In this document: piece by piece, positions 8,952 to 19,072 of the stretch | Numbering within the stretch: the stretch's first letter is position 1 | Layout: each line of letters opens with the position of its first letter | Source of the DNA: Circinella umbellata | Lineage: Eukaryota > Mucoromycota > Mucoromycetes > Mucorales > Lichtheimiaceae | Assembly: GCA_025093555.1 (NCBI GenBank) | Contig: JAIWNF010000144.1 | Coordinates: 1-24,901 of the forward strand | Length of the DNA: 24,901 nt | Reading direction: 5' to 3' | The notes under the pieces: model-generated | Database searches by the model: none | Told to the model about the DNA's origin: nothing | Seen by the model: the letters and a program-made list of their open reading frames with translations, nothing else | Made by a program: the position numbers and the translations under genes

Positions 8952-11900
8952 ATGCCTCGACAATGCCAATACTGCTTAAATTCATATCCACGAGATAAAA
9001 TTAAATCTCATGAAAGAAAATGTTTTATAGAAAAATACATGAATACTGCAGAACAACGAGTACAGCCATGTACTTCACGATTTCTTGATCCAGGTTTCCT
9101 TTTTACTACCAACAACGACATTCAACAACATACTACAATCAGCGACAGTAACATTTTATTAAGTAGCCAACATAGTGGCAACACACGCATGAATAGTGTA
9201 AGGCAAGTATCGATGGCCACAACATCTAATAACACTCAGTTTCAATCAGCTGCATCAGCAACTATTTCCGTGCACGACTCCAACACTAATGAAAGTTTGC
9301 TACACGAGCAAGACGACAGCTATGACCTAATCGATTATAATCAAGGGGAATACGATTACGATGGATATAATGCAACCAACTTTATACGCGAAATTGATGA
9401 TGACAATGGAGCTCAAAATCAACTATTACCAGAAGATTCCCCTTCCCCTGATGAACCCCAATCAGTAGATACAGTAAGAGCGACGAGAGACACAACAGAT
9501 ATTATCATGGATTCTGACGCGCAATCACTAAAGTATACGATACCAACTGACCAACACAGATTGACATCAACCGAAACAATGAGTCTTGAACTATTGTCAA
9601 TTATTCAGCAATTCCACCTTTCTGATGCTGTTTATAATCGAATGGTGACTTTTTCAAATCAAATCATCACTCTGGCTGAAACCCAAACTGATGGTAGGAT
9701 GTATTGTTATGGATTTATTAGCGTTTATAACGTAGTTGCTGACTACTGTTTGATATAATATTATTGCTATAATATAGAACAAAACATACCGGTGGACCTG
9801 TTTCGAATATTATCCCCTTAGCTAACAGAAAATCTCCTTATGTCGCTTTATCCCGTGAAGAAGCGTGTATATGACATCTGTCGTGATGGTTGCCATTTAT
9901 TTTTGGATGATGATAATCAGTCACACTGTCCGAATATCAAATGTAATAAGGCAAGATATCGTAGTGATGGTGATAGTAACACAAAAGTTCCTATTGCGAC
10001 TATGCAATATTTACCATTGGCAGAGCAATTGGCTTGTATTGTTGCACACAAAGAAACAAGAAATCTGTTGAAATCTATATCTGAACTGAAATCAAGCGAT
10101 GGAAAATTACGAGACATTTTCGATGCCAATGAAGTTCAAACCGAGTCATGGGGTGATAACGACCTTGCCATTATATTATATACTGATGGGTTCCGTCCAT
10201 TCATTCATTCTTCAGTTTCTATGACTATCGTACATGCTATTCTAATGAATATTCCTGTAAAAGAACGGTAAGATCATATATTTACTTATTTATTATTATT
10301 ATTATTACAAAAGATCAAGTATTAACCTTAAATTAAACTTGTTTTAATTAATTATTATAGTTATAAAGATAATAATATGATACAAACTTCTATTATTCCT
10401 ACATCATCACGTGGTGGAAACCTTGACACGCTTCTTGCTCCTTTGATTCAAGAATTGAAAATACTAGAATCAACTGGTATGGAGGTAGCTTGTGACGATG
10501 GTAATACAAGACACTTAAGAGCTCATTTGATTATGGCTACTGGTGATATTCCTGGAATTGCATCTATAGCTCACCATGGTGGTCATCAGTCGATTTTTGG
10601 TTGTCGTCTTTGCCTTATACCTTCGGCGCCATTGGAGAGCGTATCGTCAAAAGAGCGTCGTGGTCATATAGAACATGAAATTGGTAATAATTCTTTACGG
10701 AGGAGAGGATATGGTCGTTACTACGGTGGTACTGAAGAGGTTGACACATTGAGGACAAAAGATGATTATAAGAATGGGGATAAGGTAATTGAAAAGACTG
10801 GGCTTTTAAACATGTACGTATAGTATGTATAACCGTTAATACAATTGACATAATTATGGTGATTTTCTTTTTACTATATATTAGGAGCACAATATACACT
10901 CTCCATCTATTTTTGGGGATTTATCATCATTTTCGTCACCACTTTTTTTTGGTTGTGATAGTCTACATTTATTTGGGTGTAATATCTCACCACATATTTG
11001 GGGAATGATCATGAATCCAGCATTCGGTGCACCATATCTTCTTCGTAACAACAAACAAAAGGTGGCAGTCAGTCAAGCTGTCATTTCGTCTCAAGCTTTA
11101 TGGCCAGAGACATTTGAAGGAAGGATCAAAGGTATTTTCGACCTAGTTCTTTTTTCTTTCCTTGAAAAATATATTCTCATATATAACACCTGTGATCGAT
11201 TTGTTTCTAATTGGATGTATTTTAGATATATTAACCCAAGCAAAAGAAGCGGTGGCGGTTGACTATATTATGTCCTTACTGTATGTTATACCTACTATTG
11301 TTCTTGAACAACTTGAAGCAGCTGGATGTTCAATAGAAGCACTTGACGCGCTGGCAGCTTTGGTCAAAGCTTGCTCTATATCTTCATCATGGGAGCTAGC
11401 ACACGATAATATTGATACTGTTGAAAGGTTTGTATTAAACGATCATTCCATAATAATAGCATTTTTTCTATATATTGCTATAATACATTTTTATATTATA
11501 CTAATATAAAATTAATGTATACTTTAATTTTTAGCGAGATAAACAAGTGGCATCAGTTTGCAAGGACTAAACTACCAGGAAATTTATACAACGTAAACCT
11601 TCATTATGCACGTCATCTACCCTATATTCTGCGACAACTTGGATGTATGCCAATTTATAGCGCGCGATGTATGGAACGATCTGTGGGAATCTTTGATAGA
11701 AAAATCAAATCTTCAAAGAGACCTGATGTCAACAGTGGAAATCAAGTCTGCCTCCTGGCTGCTAGTTGACATTACCAAAAAGTAATACGTCCAAATATAT
11801 CCACTATAATGGATAATGTAAAAACAAAACCTAATCCAGTTTGGAGTGACCAGTCTATAAATGGGCAGGAGATATGGGGACCACACTTGAGCGAAACGTC

Positions 11901-12554
11901 GACCGATCAATTTGCAAATACTTGGAACCTCATGTATTATGTTCGATGTTTTTGGGGGCGAGAACGCAATATAGCACAATCCTCATTACCACCTCTTAAT
12001 ACAAATATTACAGTTGGAAAACGATTATTAATTGAAGATATAACATACGATTGTCAGTTACCACTTGGTTCAAATGATAAGGGCACTTTTGTACAAGTCT
12101 CATTACCTGTTGATATTCATGCTAACAATCCAAAGGCCACTGATCCTCCAGAATGGCGAACATTTTTTGGAGAGTTAATACTATTTTTCGCACATCAATA
12201 TCTTGGTAAAATAACACTAACAACTTTCTTATATAAAAATTATAATATTGACATAGGTATTTATTTCATTTACTGTATCAAAAATCTTATGTATTGCATA
12301 TATTTCAAACAGCAGACAAGCGTGTTTTGTGTCTTATACGTATCGCAGATAATGTCAGATTATCAAAATATGGATACCCACACGGAAAAAACACATTTAG
12401 AACAAAAACAGGAAAGATGTATGTATTCGATGCAACAAACATCATCTGCCCCGTTGGTGTATTATCATCACCCACTTACAAAGGGCGATATTATTATGTT
12501 TATAATGATATGATGAAAGAAAAATTAAAGTTAGGATCGACATTATATAGCTAA
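8952..12554 (+). CDS. Element A transposase (tnp2 family), 1000 codons with one internal stop
   Basis: Seven-exon model: 8952-9693, 9829-10267, 10361-10817, 10885-11131, 11226-11427, 11535-12205, 12313-12554. All joins keep frame and sum to exactly 3000 nt. The N-terminus has a C2HC finger (Cys5, Cys8, His20, Cys24), then an Asn/Gln/Thr-rich and acidic region. Exon 2 has a zinc-ribbon-like pair (CRDGC...HCPNIKC) and TDGFRPF, corresponding to the tnp2 D-G-W-x-P-F motif. Exon 3 has GDIPGIASIAHHGGH and CRLC, the family's Cys/His cluster. Exon 4 has GCDSLHLF, matching the D-x-x-H-L-F signature. Exon 6 carries NLHYARHLPYILRQLGC and ARCMERSVGIFDRKIKS. The enzyme should cut and join element ends in the nucleus. 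One in-frame TGA at 11767-11769 (codon 774; SerTerHis) interrupts an otherwise open frame and would remove the last 226 residues. Intron 1 needs the acceptor at 9828, not the earlier TATAG. Confidence 0.82.
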
Positions 12555-12904
12555 CTACGTAGAAATAAATGATTTTTTACTACCCAATAATTTCTTACAA
12601 GTTTCTTGAAACTTATACATGTATTTCTCCCAAGAACGTCCCTCTCTTATAATAAACTATAAATTACTAGTATACACAAAACTAGAAATAACTAAAATTT
12701 CTGATGAAATATGGTTTTCTTAAGTTATTTTTCAATAAATATTGGTAAGAACCCATGTTAACCAAAATCCACAAATAAATTACTGTAAATCCTAGTATAT
12801 TTCAAGTACAGTCTAGTAGATATCTGTTTGAACTAGTATATACAACTATGAACTAAAGATAACCGAGATAAATCAGATATAATATAAAATAACTCATTTT
12901 TACC
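12555..12904. repeat. Right subterminal region of element A
   Basis: No ORF. Contains repeated ACTAG/AACTA words (for example TTACTAGTAT, AAAACTAGAA, GTCTAGTAG, GAACTAGTAT) and an ACCAAA copy near 12761. It ends AACTCATTTTTACC at 12904. The reverse complement of 12857-12866 (CGGTTATCTT) echoes the left end. Confidence 0.45.
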
Positions 12905-12907
12905 CAC
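12905..12907. repeat. Right target-site duplication of element A (CAC)
   Basis: CAC directly after TTTTTACC, matching 7165-7167. Confidence 0.7.
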
Positions 12908-13464
12908 CATTTTTTTTACTGTGCAAGAGCGTAATCCAGGAAGAGGTTTCCTTGTTGCTGGAAGAACGTATCGTGAACATCAAAATGCTGCCATCATAAA
13001 TGAAGCTATAACAGGTGCTCCCTCCATTGAAAGTGATGGTATGGATAATATATTTTATACTTGAAAAACTGAGAAGTTGTACAAAACTAACCACACGCAT
13101 GTAACATAGACGGTGATACAGAAATGGATATAGATATAATCAATATGATGATGTCAATAATAATAATGTTCCCAATTATGATGATGGTTATGGCGAAGAT
13201 TATAATGATGAAGATGAATATGCTGATGGTAAGATATCAATAATATGTAATATTGTGGAAAGACGCTGAATAAATAATCGAGTATATAATAATAAATACC
13301 ATTCTAACTATTTGTAGTTGATGGTCTCTTGCCCGAGCAGTTTGATGCACACGAAGATGAAGAGCATGGTGTTAATAGTGATGAAGAAATTCGTCCGGCC
13401 ATTGATATCGAGTTTGATGGTGCGATTGTTGACGATAATGAAGGTATGTATATTGAATCAAATG

Positions 13465-13519
13465 AAAAAAAATGGATGGAATAAAAAAAAATGGATGGAA
13501 TAAAAAAAATGGATGAAAT
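13465..13519. repeat. Three tandem copies of an 18-19 bp unit
   Basis: The unit is an A8-A9 run plus TGGATGGAAT, at 13465-13482, 13483-13501 and 13502-13519 (the last with GATGAAAT). It lies in the B transposase intron 13444-13574 and looks like slippage in non-coding sequence. Confidence 0.85.
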
Positions 13520-16152
13520 AAGAAATAGATAAAACCAAGTTATCAATTATTAACATTATGTATATTATAGTTAGCTCATGAAATCAACGTACCTACCAGT
13601 AGTCCACTCGATCATCTACAACATCCTTTAATCTATATTTTTGTCTTCCTCGTTCTTTTTCAAATCAACCACATATCCGAACGTATGGCAAACACTCTCA
13701 TTAGCTTCATTTCTGTGTTGATCGGTAGTTTTGGCGGTGAAGAAATTCGTCAATGTATTCCACATTCGATCGCTGGCATGAAAAAATAGATTGGCTTTGA
13801 TTATTTGACTGAGGACCTTCGAATGTTTAGTGCGTGTCCAACTTGTCATGCTATTTATCCATTACCAGGTCCACCAAATTGTACAAATCCAAGTAGACGT
13901 ATGAATGGTACTCTTTGCGATACACCATTATTAAAGTCAACAGCATCATCAAATAGTCGTGGAACCCCATATAAAAAATATGCATATTATCCTTTGGAAG
14001 ACAGTTTGAAGCGACTTTTTATGCGTGAAAATTTTGAAGAAAAAATTGAACAATGGAAAAGTCGGCCAATGGAGCCAGGTCTCTTCAATGACGTTTACGA
14101 TGGTATGATGTGGTACGACCTCCTTAATCCCAGCACTGGTTTACCTTTCATAGAAACACCACGTTCATTGATGCTTACGTTGAATATTGATTGGTTCGCA
14201 CCGTTCGATAGTGGTTATTCATGTGGCGCCATATATCTCGTATGTAACAATTTACCTGACGCTGACGGTTTAAAATTGAAAATGTTCTCCTTGTTGGTGT
14301 TATGCCTGGACCAAAAGAGCCGAGTACTTATGAAATAAACTCCTATTTGGAACCTCTCGTGGATTCACTACTTCGTTTGTTCAATGGTATCACAATTCCA
14401 ACATATCAAGAGCCCAATGGTACACTTATTCGCGCTGCCTTGTTGAATATTGCTTGTGACATCCCTGCCGCCCGCAAAGTAGGAGGATTTACATCACACA
14501 GTAGCACCCGAGCATGTCATAAATGTACAAGAGAATTTGTTGTTTTTCCAGGAACGTCTAACCTTGATTATTCAGGGAATCTCATTGATCGCGAACATGG
14601 ATTGAGAACTTGTACAAGTAATGCATCAGCTGCAGTGCAATGGTTGGAAGCAAGAACCAACGCAGCACGTACACATATAGAACGCGAGACAGGTACAAGA
14701 TGGTCACAAATCCACAGACTGCACTATTTTGATCCAGTACGTAGCGTTTTAATTGACCCAATGCATAACCTTTTTCTTGGAACTACTGATCGAATGGTGC
14801 GTATATGGAGAGAACATGGGTTGCTCACCAATGCTGATGGATTCGACATGCAAAAATTGGCGGATGGTATTGTATTGCCACCTGGCGTCCCATCTTTAAA
14901 TAGAAAAATTGAACGCAAATTTGGATTCATGACAGCTGCTGACTGGAAAGCATGGTGCCTGGTATATTCTCCTTTTGTGCTTAAAAACAAACTTCCTCCC
15001 GCACATTTAAATAACTGGATGACCTTTGTTGATGCTTGTCGTATCCTTTCCAAAACGTCTATTACATACCAGGAGATTGATGATGCTGATCGATTGTTGA
15101 AAGAGTTTGTCGGACGCTGTTGTACCTTATACAGTCCAGAGTGCATAACACCAAATATGCATCTTCATCTTCATTTGCGCGAAACGATCGAGGATTTTTC
15201 CACCATATATACATATTGGTTGTTCAGCTTCGAGAGGTACAACGGATTCATGAAGGATGCTGAAACCAATCAAAAAGATTCTTTTGAATTGACATTTATG
15301 AAACGGTTCATTGAAAAAACTGGTGCACTTGATTTTATTCGTACGAAGATAAGCAGCCGTTTGGCAGGTCGTCCACAAGAGCTAGAGGTTTTATTAAAGA
15401 TTGCTGGTCAATCACATATGCCTTATCAACAAAATCAAGCACAATACAATACACTTACATTTAATCAGTTGTCTTCAGATCCGACTATCAACGTTATTGG
15501 GTGCGAGCCACTGCCAGCAGACACATTATTATCAATGACCAAAGGACAAAAAACAAGACTCAATGGGCAACCATACGAATTGTTGTTGGAACATTACCAA
15601 CAACATTATGATGGAGTATACAGTATTCTGCAGCAAACACCAGAAAGAATATGTTGTTATAATGGGGTGGAAAAGTTCCGATTGATAGAAATATTTGGTC
15701 AGCAATATCGGTCAGCAATGTCAAAGTCAATTCGAGGATCGCACATACAAGCATTATTCCTTCAACATGGTAATGTTGTAGCTTGGACAGGTCAAGTCCA
15801 ATATTATTTCCGCCATGTTCTTGTTGTTAATCGGGTGCCAAAACAACACTATTTCGCATATGTCCGTTGGTATCGTACTGAAGCAGGTCAGCGTTTCGAA
15901 CAACAAGGTCTTGAGGAGTGGCGTAATCGTTTTATGGCAGATGATCGTCACTCAATATTACCAGTTCACCGCATCTCTTCCCAAGTAGCTATTGTAGCAT
16001 ACGGTCCACAAGGAAACCCAAATACATCCAAGATTGTCGTAATTCCAATGGCACGTAGAATAGAAATATAGTCGTAGAATAGTTATATAGTTTAGAACAC
16101 ATAAAAAAATAAAAATAAAAAAAATATGTATGAAGTAAAAAAAGAAAAATAT

Positions 16153-17210
16153 TTATTTTGCCCAGTCGGGCCAACTGGCAACTGTCTCTTCACTGATTGA
16201 GGTATCAACAACCCCGCCAACACGTCTTTCTCTGGCTTCTAAGCCCTTTCGCTTTCTTCCTCCTTTGCTCAATCTATCAAGCTCTCCAAAATATCTCTCG
16301 ACCTATATAATTTACAATGAGATTCGCTTAGTACGATATTTTTTTTTCTAAGTTACTATATATTCGTTATTTACATTGGGCTTGCGGAATGATGGCGTAA
16401 ACCGCACAAGACCAACAGTCTCTGATTCAGCGTCAGACAGCTCGGGTGACATGCACTCACGACGAAGAAGCTCTTCACCACCAGGATATTGAGCCTCTAA
16501 TGAAGCTTTATACTTCTGATGAGCATTTTTACGCGCCGTGAGTTTCTATATAAATTAATAATCTGTAAGAAATATTTTCTTTTGAATGAACAATTTTAAA
16601 TTAGTTTTTATTTAATTATACTAACATGCCAGACCCGTTTATAGCGTCGTTTACGCTGATCAATGGCGGCTTGTTGCTCGACAGTCCGGCTTGAAGATAC
16701 CTTCTGGCCATGGAAGAACGTCAAGATCTGATTGTGCAATGCCTTGTCGTCCAACACACAGCCGCCGGGACTACCCTTGCAGTACGCAGAGATAACGGAT
16801 GTTACCTCTTTGTTGTGACACGAACGGAACGTCTCGTTATAATGGTATCCTTCACCATCGGCGAACAAAGCATGGCGCGAATGGATGTTACTCTATGAAT
16901 TTTGATTAATGAACTTATTATATATGATCTATGAAGAATAAAAGGTAAATTATCTTACAATAACAAAATTCACGCTATTTCTGTCCACCTCAAGTGCTGG
17001 ATTAGAAGGAGGAGGAGGAGGTGGAAGTTGTTGTTGTTGGATGCTTGCCAAGTAAGCTGACATAGCATCCATCTGGACCTTCATTGCGGCCTGTCCAGCA
17101 CGCAAAGAAGAGCATTCATCCTGCAAACGACGAAAACCCATTTCGGTGACTCTCTCAGCATGTTGCTGGCGGCGAGTATTGTTATCGTTATTGTTGTTGT
17201 TGGAAGACAT
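16153..17210 (-). CDS. Element B coiled-coil accessory protein, 279 aa
   Basis: Four-exon model on the minus strand: 17210-16959, 16892-16626, 16545-16375, 16302-16153. Introns are GTAAGA...ATAG, GTTAGT...ATAG and GTAAAT...ATAG; all junctions are phase 0, and the total is 279 codons plus TAA. ATG at 17210 precedes an Asn-rich start (SSNNNNNDNN). Residues about 15-65 are a coiled coil (RVTEMGFRRLQDECSSLRAG, MKVQMDAMSAYLASIQQQQ), then a Pro run. The middle has CHNKEVTSVISAYCKGSPGG and a helix QILTFFHGQKV. The basic segment AAIDQRKRRYKRVWHKLTAR may contact DNA. The tail is basic, then ends SWPDWAK. No named domain is recognised. It is convergent with the B transposase (82 bp between stops). The coiled-coil-then-basic layout parallels the 327-aa protein of element A. 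No lesion is present. Confidence 0.78.
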
Positions 17211-18302
17211 CTAATGAGTAACAAGAAAGTAAAACAATTAGTTCTTTTCTTAAAAAAAACGATTTATTTGAGTATGATATTTTACTTTAGGAGTAGTAAG
17301 GTGTTTGGGGATGAAAAGAAAATAAAAGGAAGAAAATTATATCTTTCACTAATTACTTTTTTTTATAGAGAGCTTGATATGCATGTTAAAATTTTTTTAT
17401 AATGTATACATAGGGGGTATATAAAGTACTTGGCTATTTGATCGTTATTTATTGCTTCTCTTTCCTCTATTTCTTTCTTTTTTTTATAGCTGGTAAGGTT
17501 CTTTTCTTTTTTACTATTTGTTCAGATGGAATAATTTCTCTCAATCTAATGCTTCTTTTTTTGTAGGATACGGATCTGAATTTATTACTATGGTTATCCG
17601 TTCTATCTTTTTATCTATAACTTTAAGTATCCCTTTGATGATAACTGTTTATTTCTTCTTCTCACCGTCGTAACCATTTTATTTATATATTCTTTTATTA
17701 GATAAACCCGACACTTAATTGGATGGTTTTGTATTGTAAGTATCTTTTTCGCGTTTATTTTTGTGCCTTCTTTTTTACACCATTCACTTGACTTTTTTTT
17801 TACTAATCAACTTTTCTACATCTCTTTGCCGTTTATATAGATTAGCAACTTTTTTCTTTGGTAATCTCTGACATTCTTCAAGTTGACTATTCTGAGTTCC
17901 TCTCTACCTAGTTTTTCATCCGGTTGCATACTCATATCTTCCACATGCAAATAATGCATACCCCTATTATTAGTTTTACAAAATACATTTCACCCGTTAA
18001 ATAGTATAATTCATAGTTATTTTCAGATTAATTGTATCGTTTTTATTATTATTAAATTAATCAAATAAAATATTACTTTCAAACCTATTTCATATATCGT
18101 CCACCTAATATTTTTTTGTTCTTTTATTTTTTATTCTTTGGTACATCCATTCTAAATATAATGTATCAGAATAAATTAATATTACCATATACACTAGTAT
18201 ACATAAGGTTATGCTATGCATGCCATCGTAAAAAAAAACTTAAATGCTGCATATAGAGAGAATAGGGGTAAACCAAAATAAATATGCAGAGCTATACCCC
18301 CA
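17211..18302. other. AT-rich region between the B accessory gene and the right end
   Basis: About 1.1 kb with T-rich runs and no protein-like ORF. It should hold the promoter of the minus-strand 279-aa gene near 17211-17400. I see no other feature. Confidence 0.45.
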
Positions 18303-18410
18303 CTTTGGATTTAGGAATCCACAACTTATAACTTTAGGATTCTTACAGAGTCCAAGTTTGGTTGTAAGAATCCCAAAGTAAAAAAAGTTGTGGATTCTTA
18401 GTTGTTTGCG
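18303..18410. repeat. Right subterminal repeats of element B
   Basis: Four copies of the TAAGAATCC-type word in both orientations: GGATTTAGGAATCCACAAC (18307-18325), TTTAGGATTCTTAC (about 18332-18345), GTAAGAATCCC (18364-18374) and TTGTGGATTCTTA (18388-18400). These match the words near the left end. Confidence 0.65.
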
Positions 18411-18415
18411 CAGTG
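18388..18415 (-). repeat. Right terminal inverted repeat of element B
   Basis: Reverse complement starts CACTGCGCAAACAACTAAGA. 27 of 28 bases match 5241-5268. The next base, 18416, is the first of the gag sequence of element D. Confidence 0.9.
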
Positions 18416-19072
18416 GGTCGTGCCGAACTATGGTGGGATACTATTAAATCCGAAGTAAAAACATGGGCTGTATTTACTGAAAGATTTAAAAAACAATTTG
18501 CTAATGATCTGGAAGACTTATGGTGGTCCGAAATAGAAAATAAAAGACAAGGCAACAACGAATCGGTGGATGATGTAGCATTGTCACTTCGAGAATTGTT
18601 TAATCTGGTGAAAATTCATGATGAATCTTTCCAAGTACGCTCCTTATTACAAGCACTAAGACCTGAATTGGCATTCGAATTGGAAAAGAAAGGTCGTCCT
18701 GGTACCTGGGAAGAAACCGTTTCAAAAGCAAGACAAATTGAATTAGTCATGAATAAGTACAAGTTACCAAGTTTCAATTTACCACCCAACCGGTCTACTT
18801 ACCGTCAAAATATATCTGTATCCGAGGAAGGCAATTCCAATATGAATTCAATCAAGGAAGATACAAGTGTGGCTAACGAATCCATTGGTTCAACATTATC
18901 AGAATTGGTCGAAGGAATGCGTACGCTAAAAATCAATTTGGTTGACCAAGGACAAAAGAAAAATTACGGCGCAAAGCAACCTTTCAAGTGTTTCTCTTGT
19001 GGTGAAGAAGGTCATCGTTCAAATGATTGTCCAAGTAAGAAACCATCGGGAAAAGCCAGTGGACACCAATAA
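18416..19072 (+). pseudogene. Gag of element D, N-terminus missing
   Basis: An open frame enters directly from B's right end and runs 218 codons to TAA at 19070-19072. It begins GRAELWWDTIKSEVKTW, which is the middle of a retrotransposon Gag domain, so roughly the first third of Gag is missing. The rest of the domain follows (FTERFKKQFAND, VDDVALSLRELFNLV, LLQALRPELAFELEKKGRPG). A Ser/Asn-rich linker leads to a classic zinc knuckle CFSCGEEGHRSNDC (C-x2-C-x4-H-x4-C). A GTG at the junction (18413) lies in the frame, but it belongs to the transposon end and is not a natural start. Gag forms the particle and its knuckle binds element RNA. No lesion is seen after the junction. The 3' end overlaps pol in the -1 frame. 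Confidence 0.88.

Larger units (their letters stand above)
7168..12904 (+). mobile_element. Nested tnp2 DNA transposon A (5,737 bp)
   Basis: The ends read GGTAAAAA inward from both sides (7168-7175; complement of 12904-12897) and are flanked by CAC on each side, giving a 3-bp duplication. The right half of B's transposase exon continues directly after 12907. Contents: a divergent pair of genes (327-aa coiled-coil protein on minus, transposase on plus) and repeat-rich ends. The tnp2 transposase and 3-bp duplication fit the CACTA superfamily, but the ends lack the CACTA/CACTG start. Confidence 0.75.
12905..16071 (+). pseudogene. Element B transposase (tnp2 family), decayed, main part
   Basis: Exon model after element A: 12905-13038, 13110-13228, 13318-13443, 13575-16071. 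The acidic N-terminal region (NYDDGYGEDYNDEDEYAD; HEDEEHGVNSDEE) leads to a zinc-ribbon-like segment (CPTCHAIYPLPGPPNC...C), DWFAPFDSGYSCGAIYLVC (tnp2 D-W-x-x-PF motif), CDIPAARKVGGF...CHKC, then LIDPMHNLFLGT (D-P-M-H-N-L-F-L-G signature). A DUF4218-like block follows (MHLHLHLRETIEDF, WLFSFERYNGFMKD) and a long C-terminal domain ends at TAG in 16069-16071. Lesions: the T8 run at 12910-12917, a probable one-base loss at about 13131-13138, an in-frame TAG at 13787-13789, and a one-base loss in the A4 run at 14272-14275. From about 14276 to the end, 589+ codons stay open. Those downstream residues still look family-like, so decay is recent. Confidence 0.82.
5241..18415. mobile_element. CACTA-type DNA transposon B, containing nested element A
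   Basis: The ends are inverted repeats: 5241-5268 and the reverse complement of 18388-18415 agree at 27 of 28 bases and start CACTGCGCAAACAA, matching the CACTA/CACTG ends of the En/Spm superfamily. The span is 13,175 bp. Removing element A and one CAC duplication leaves about 7.4 kb. Inside are a tnp2 transposase gene (decayed), a 194-aa coiled-coil gene and a 279-aa coiled-coil gene. A 3-bp duplication is expected, but the flanks are ACT (5238-5240) and GGT (18416-18418), and they belong to unrelated coding sequences. The two ends may therefore come from one rearranged element or from two recombined copies. Confidence 0.75.

Noticed and set aside
9819..9821. Apparent nonsense codon TAG in transposase A
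   Set aside because: It appears only if the intron ends at the earlier TATAG. Using the acceptor ending at 9828 removes it and keeps the frame (DENLLMSLYP).
12900..13100. 66-codon minus-strand ORF and similar ORFs opposite B and D
   Set aside because: Antisense to well-supported exons, with no independent support.
13571..13582. Apparent stop TGA after the last small intron of transposase B
   Set aside because: With the acceptor at 13574 the frame continues as AHEINV, so no lesion is needed here.
18413..18415. GTG as start codon of Gag in element D
   Set aside because: It is the last three bases of B's inverted repeat; the frame is entered mid-domain.
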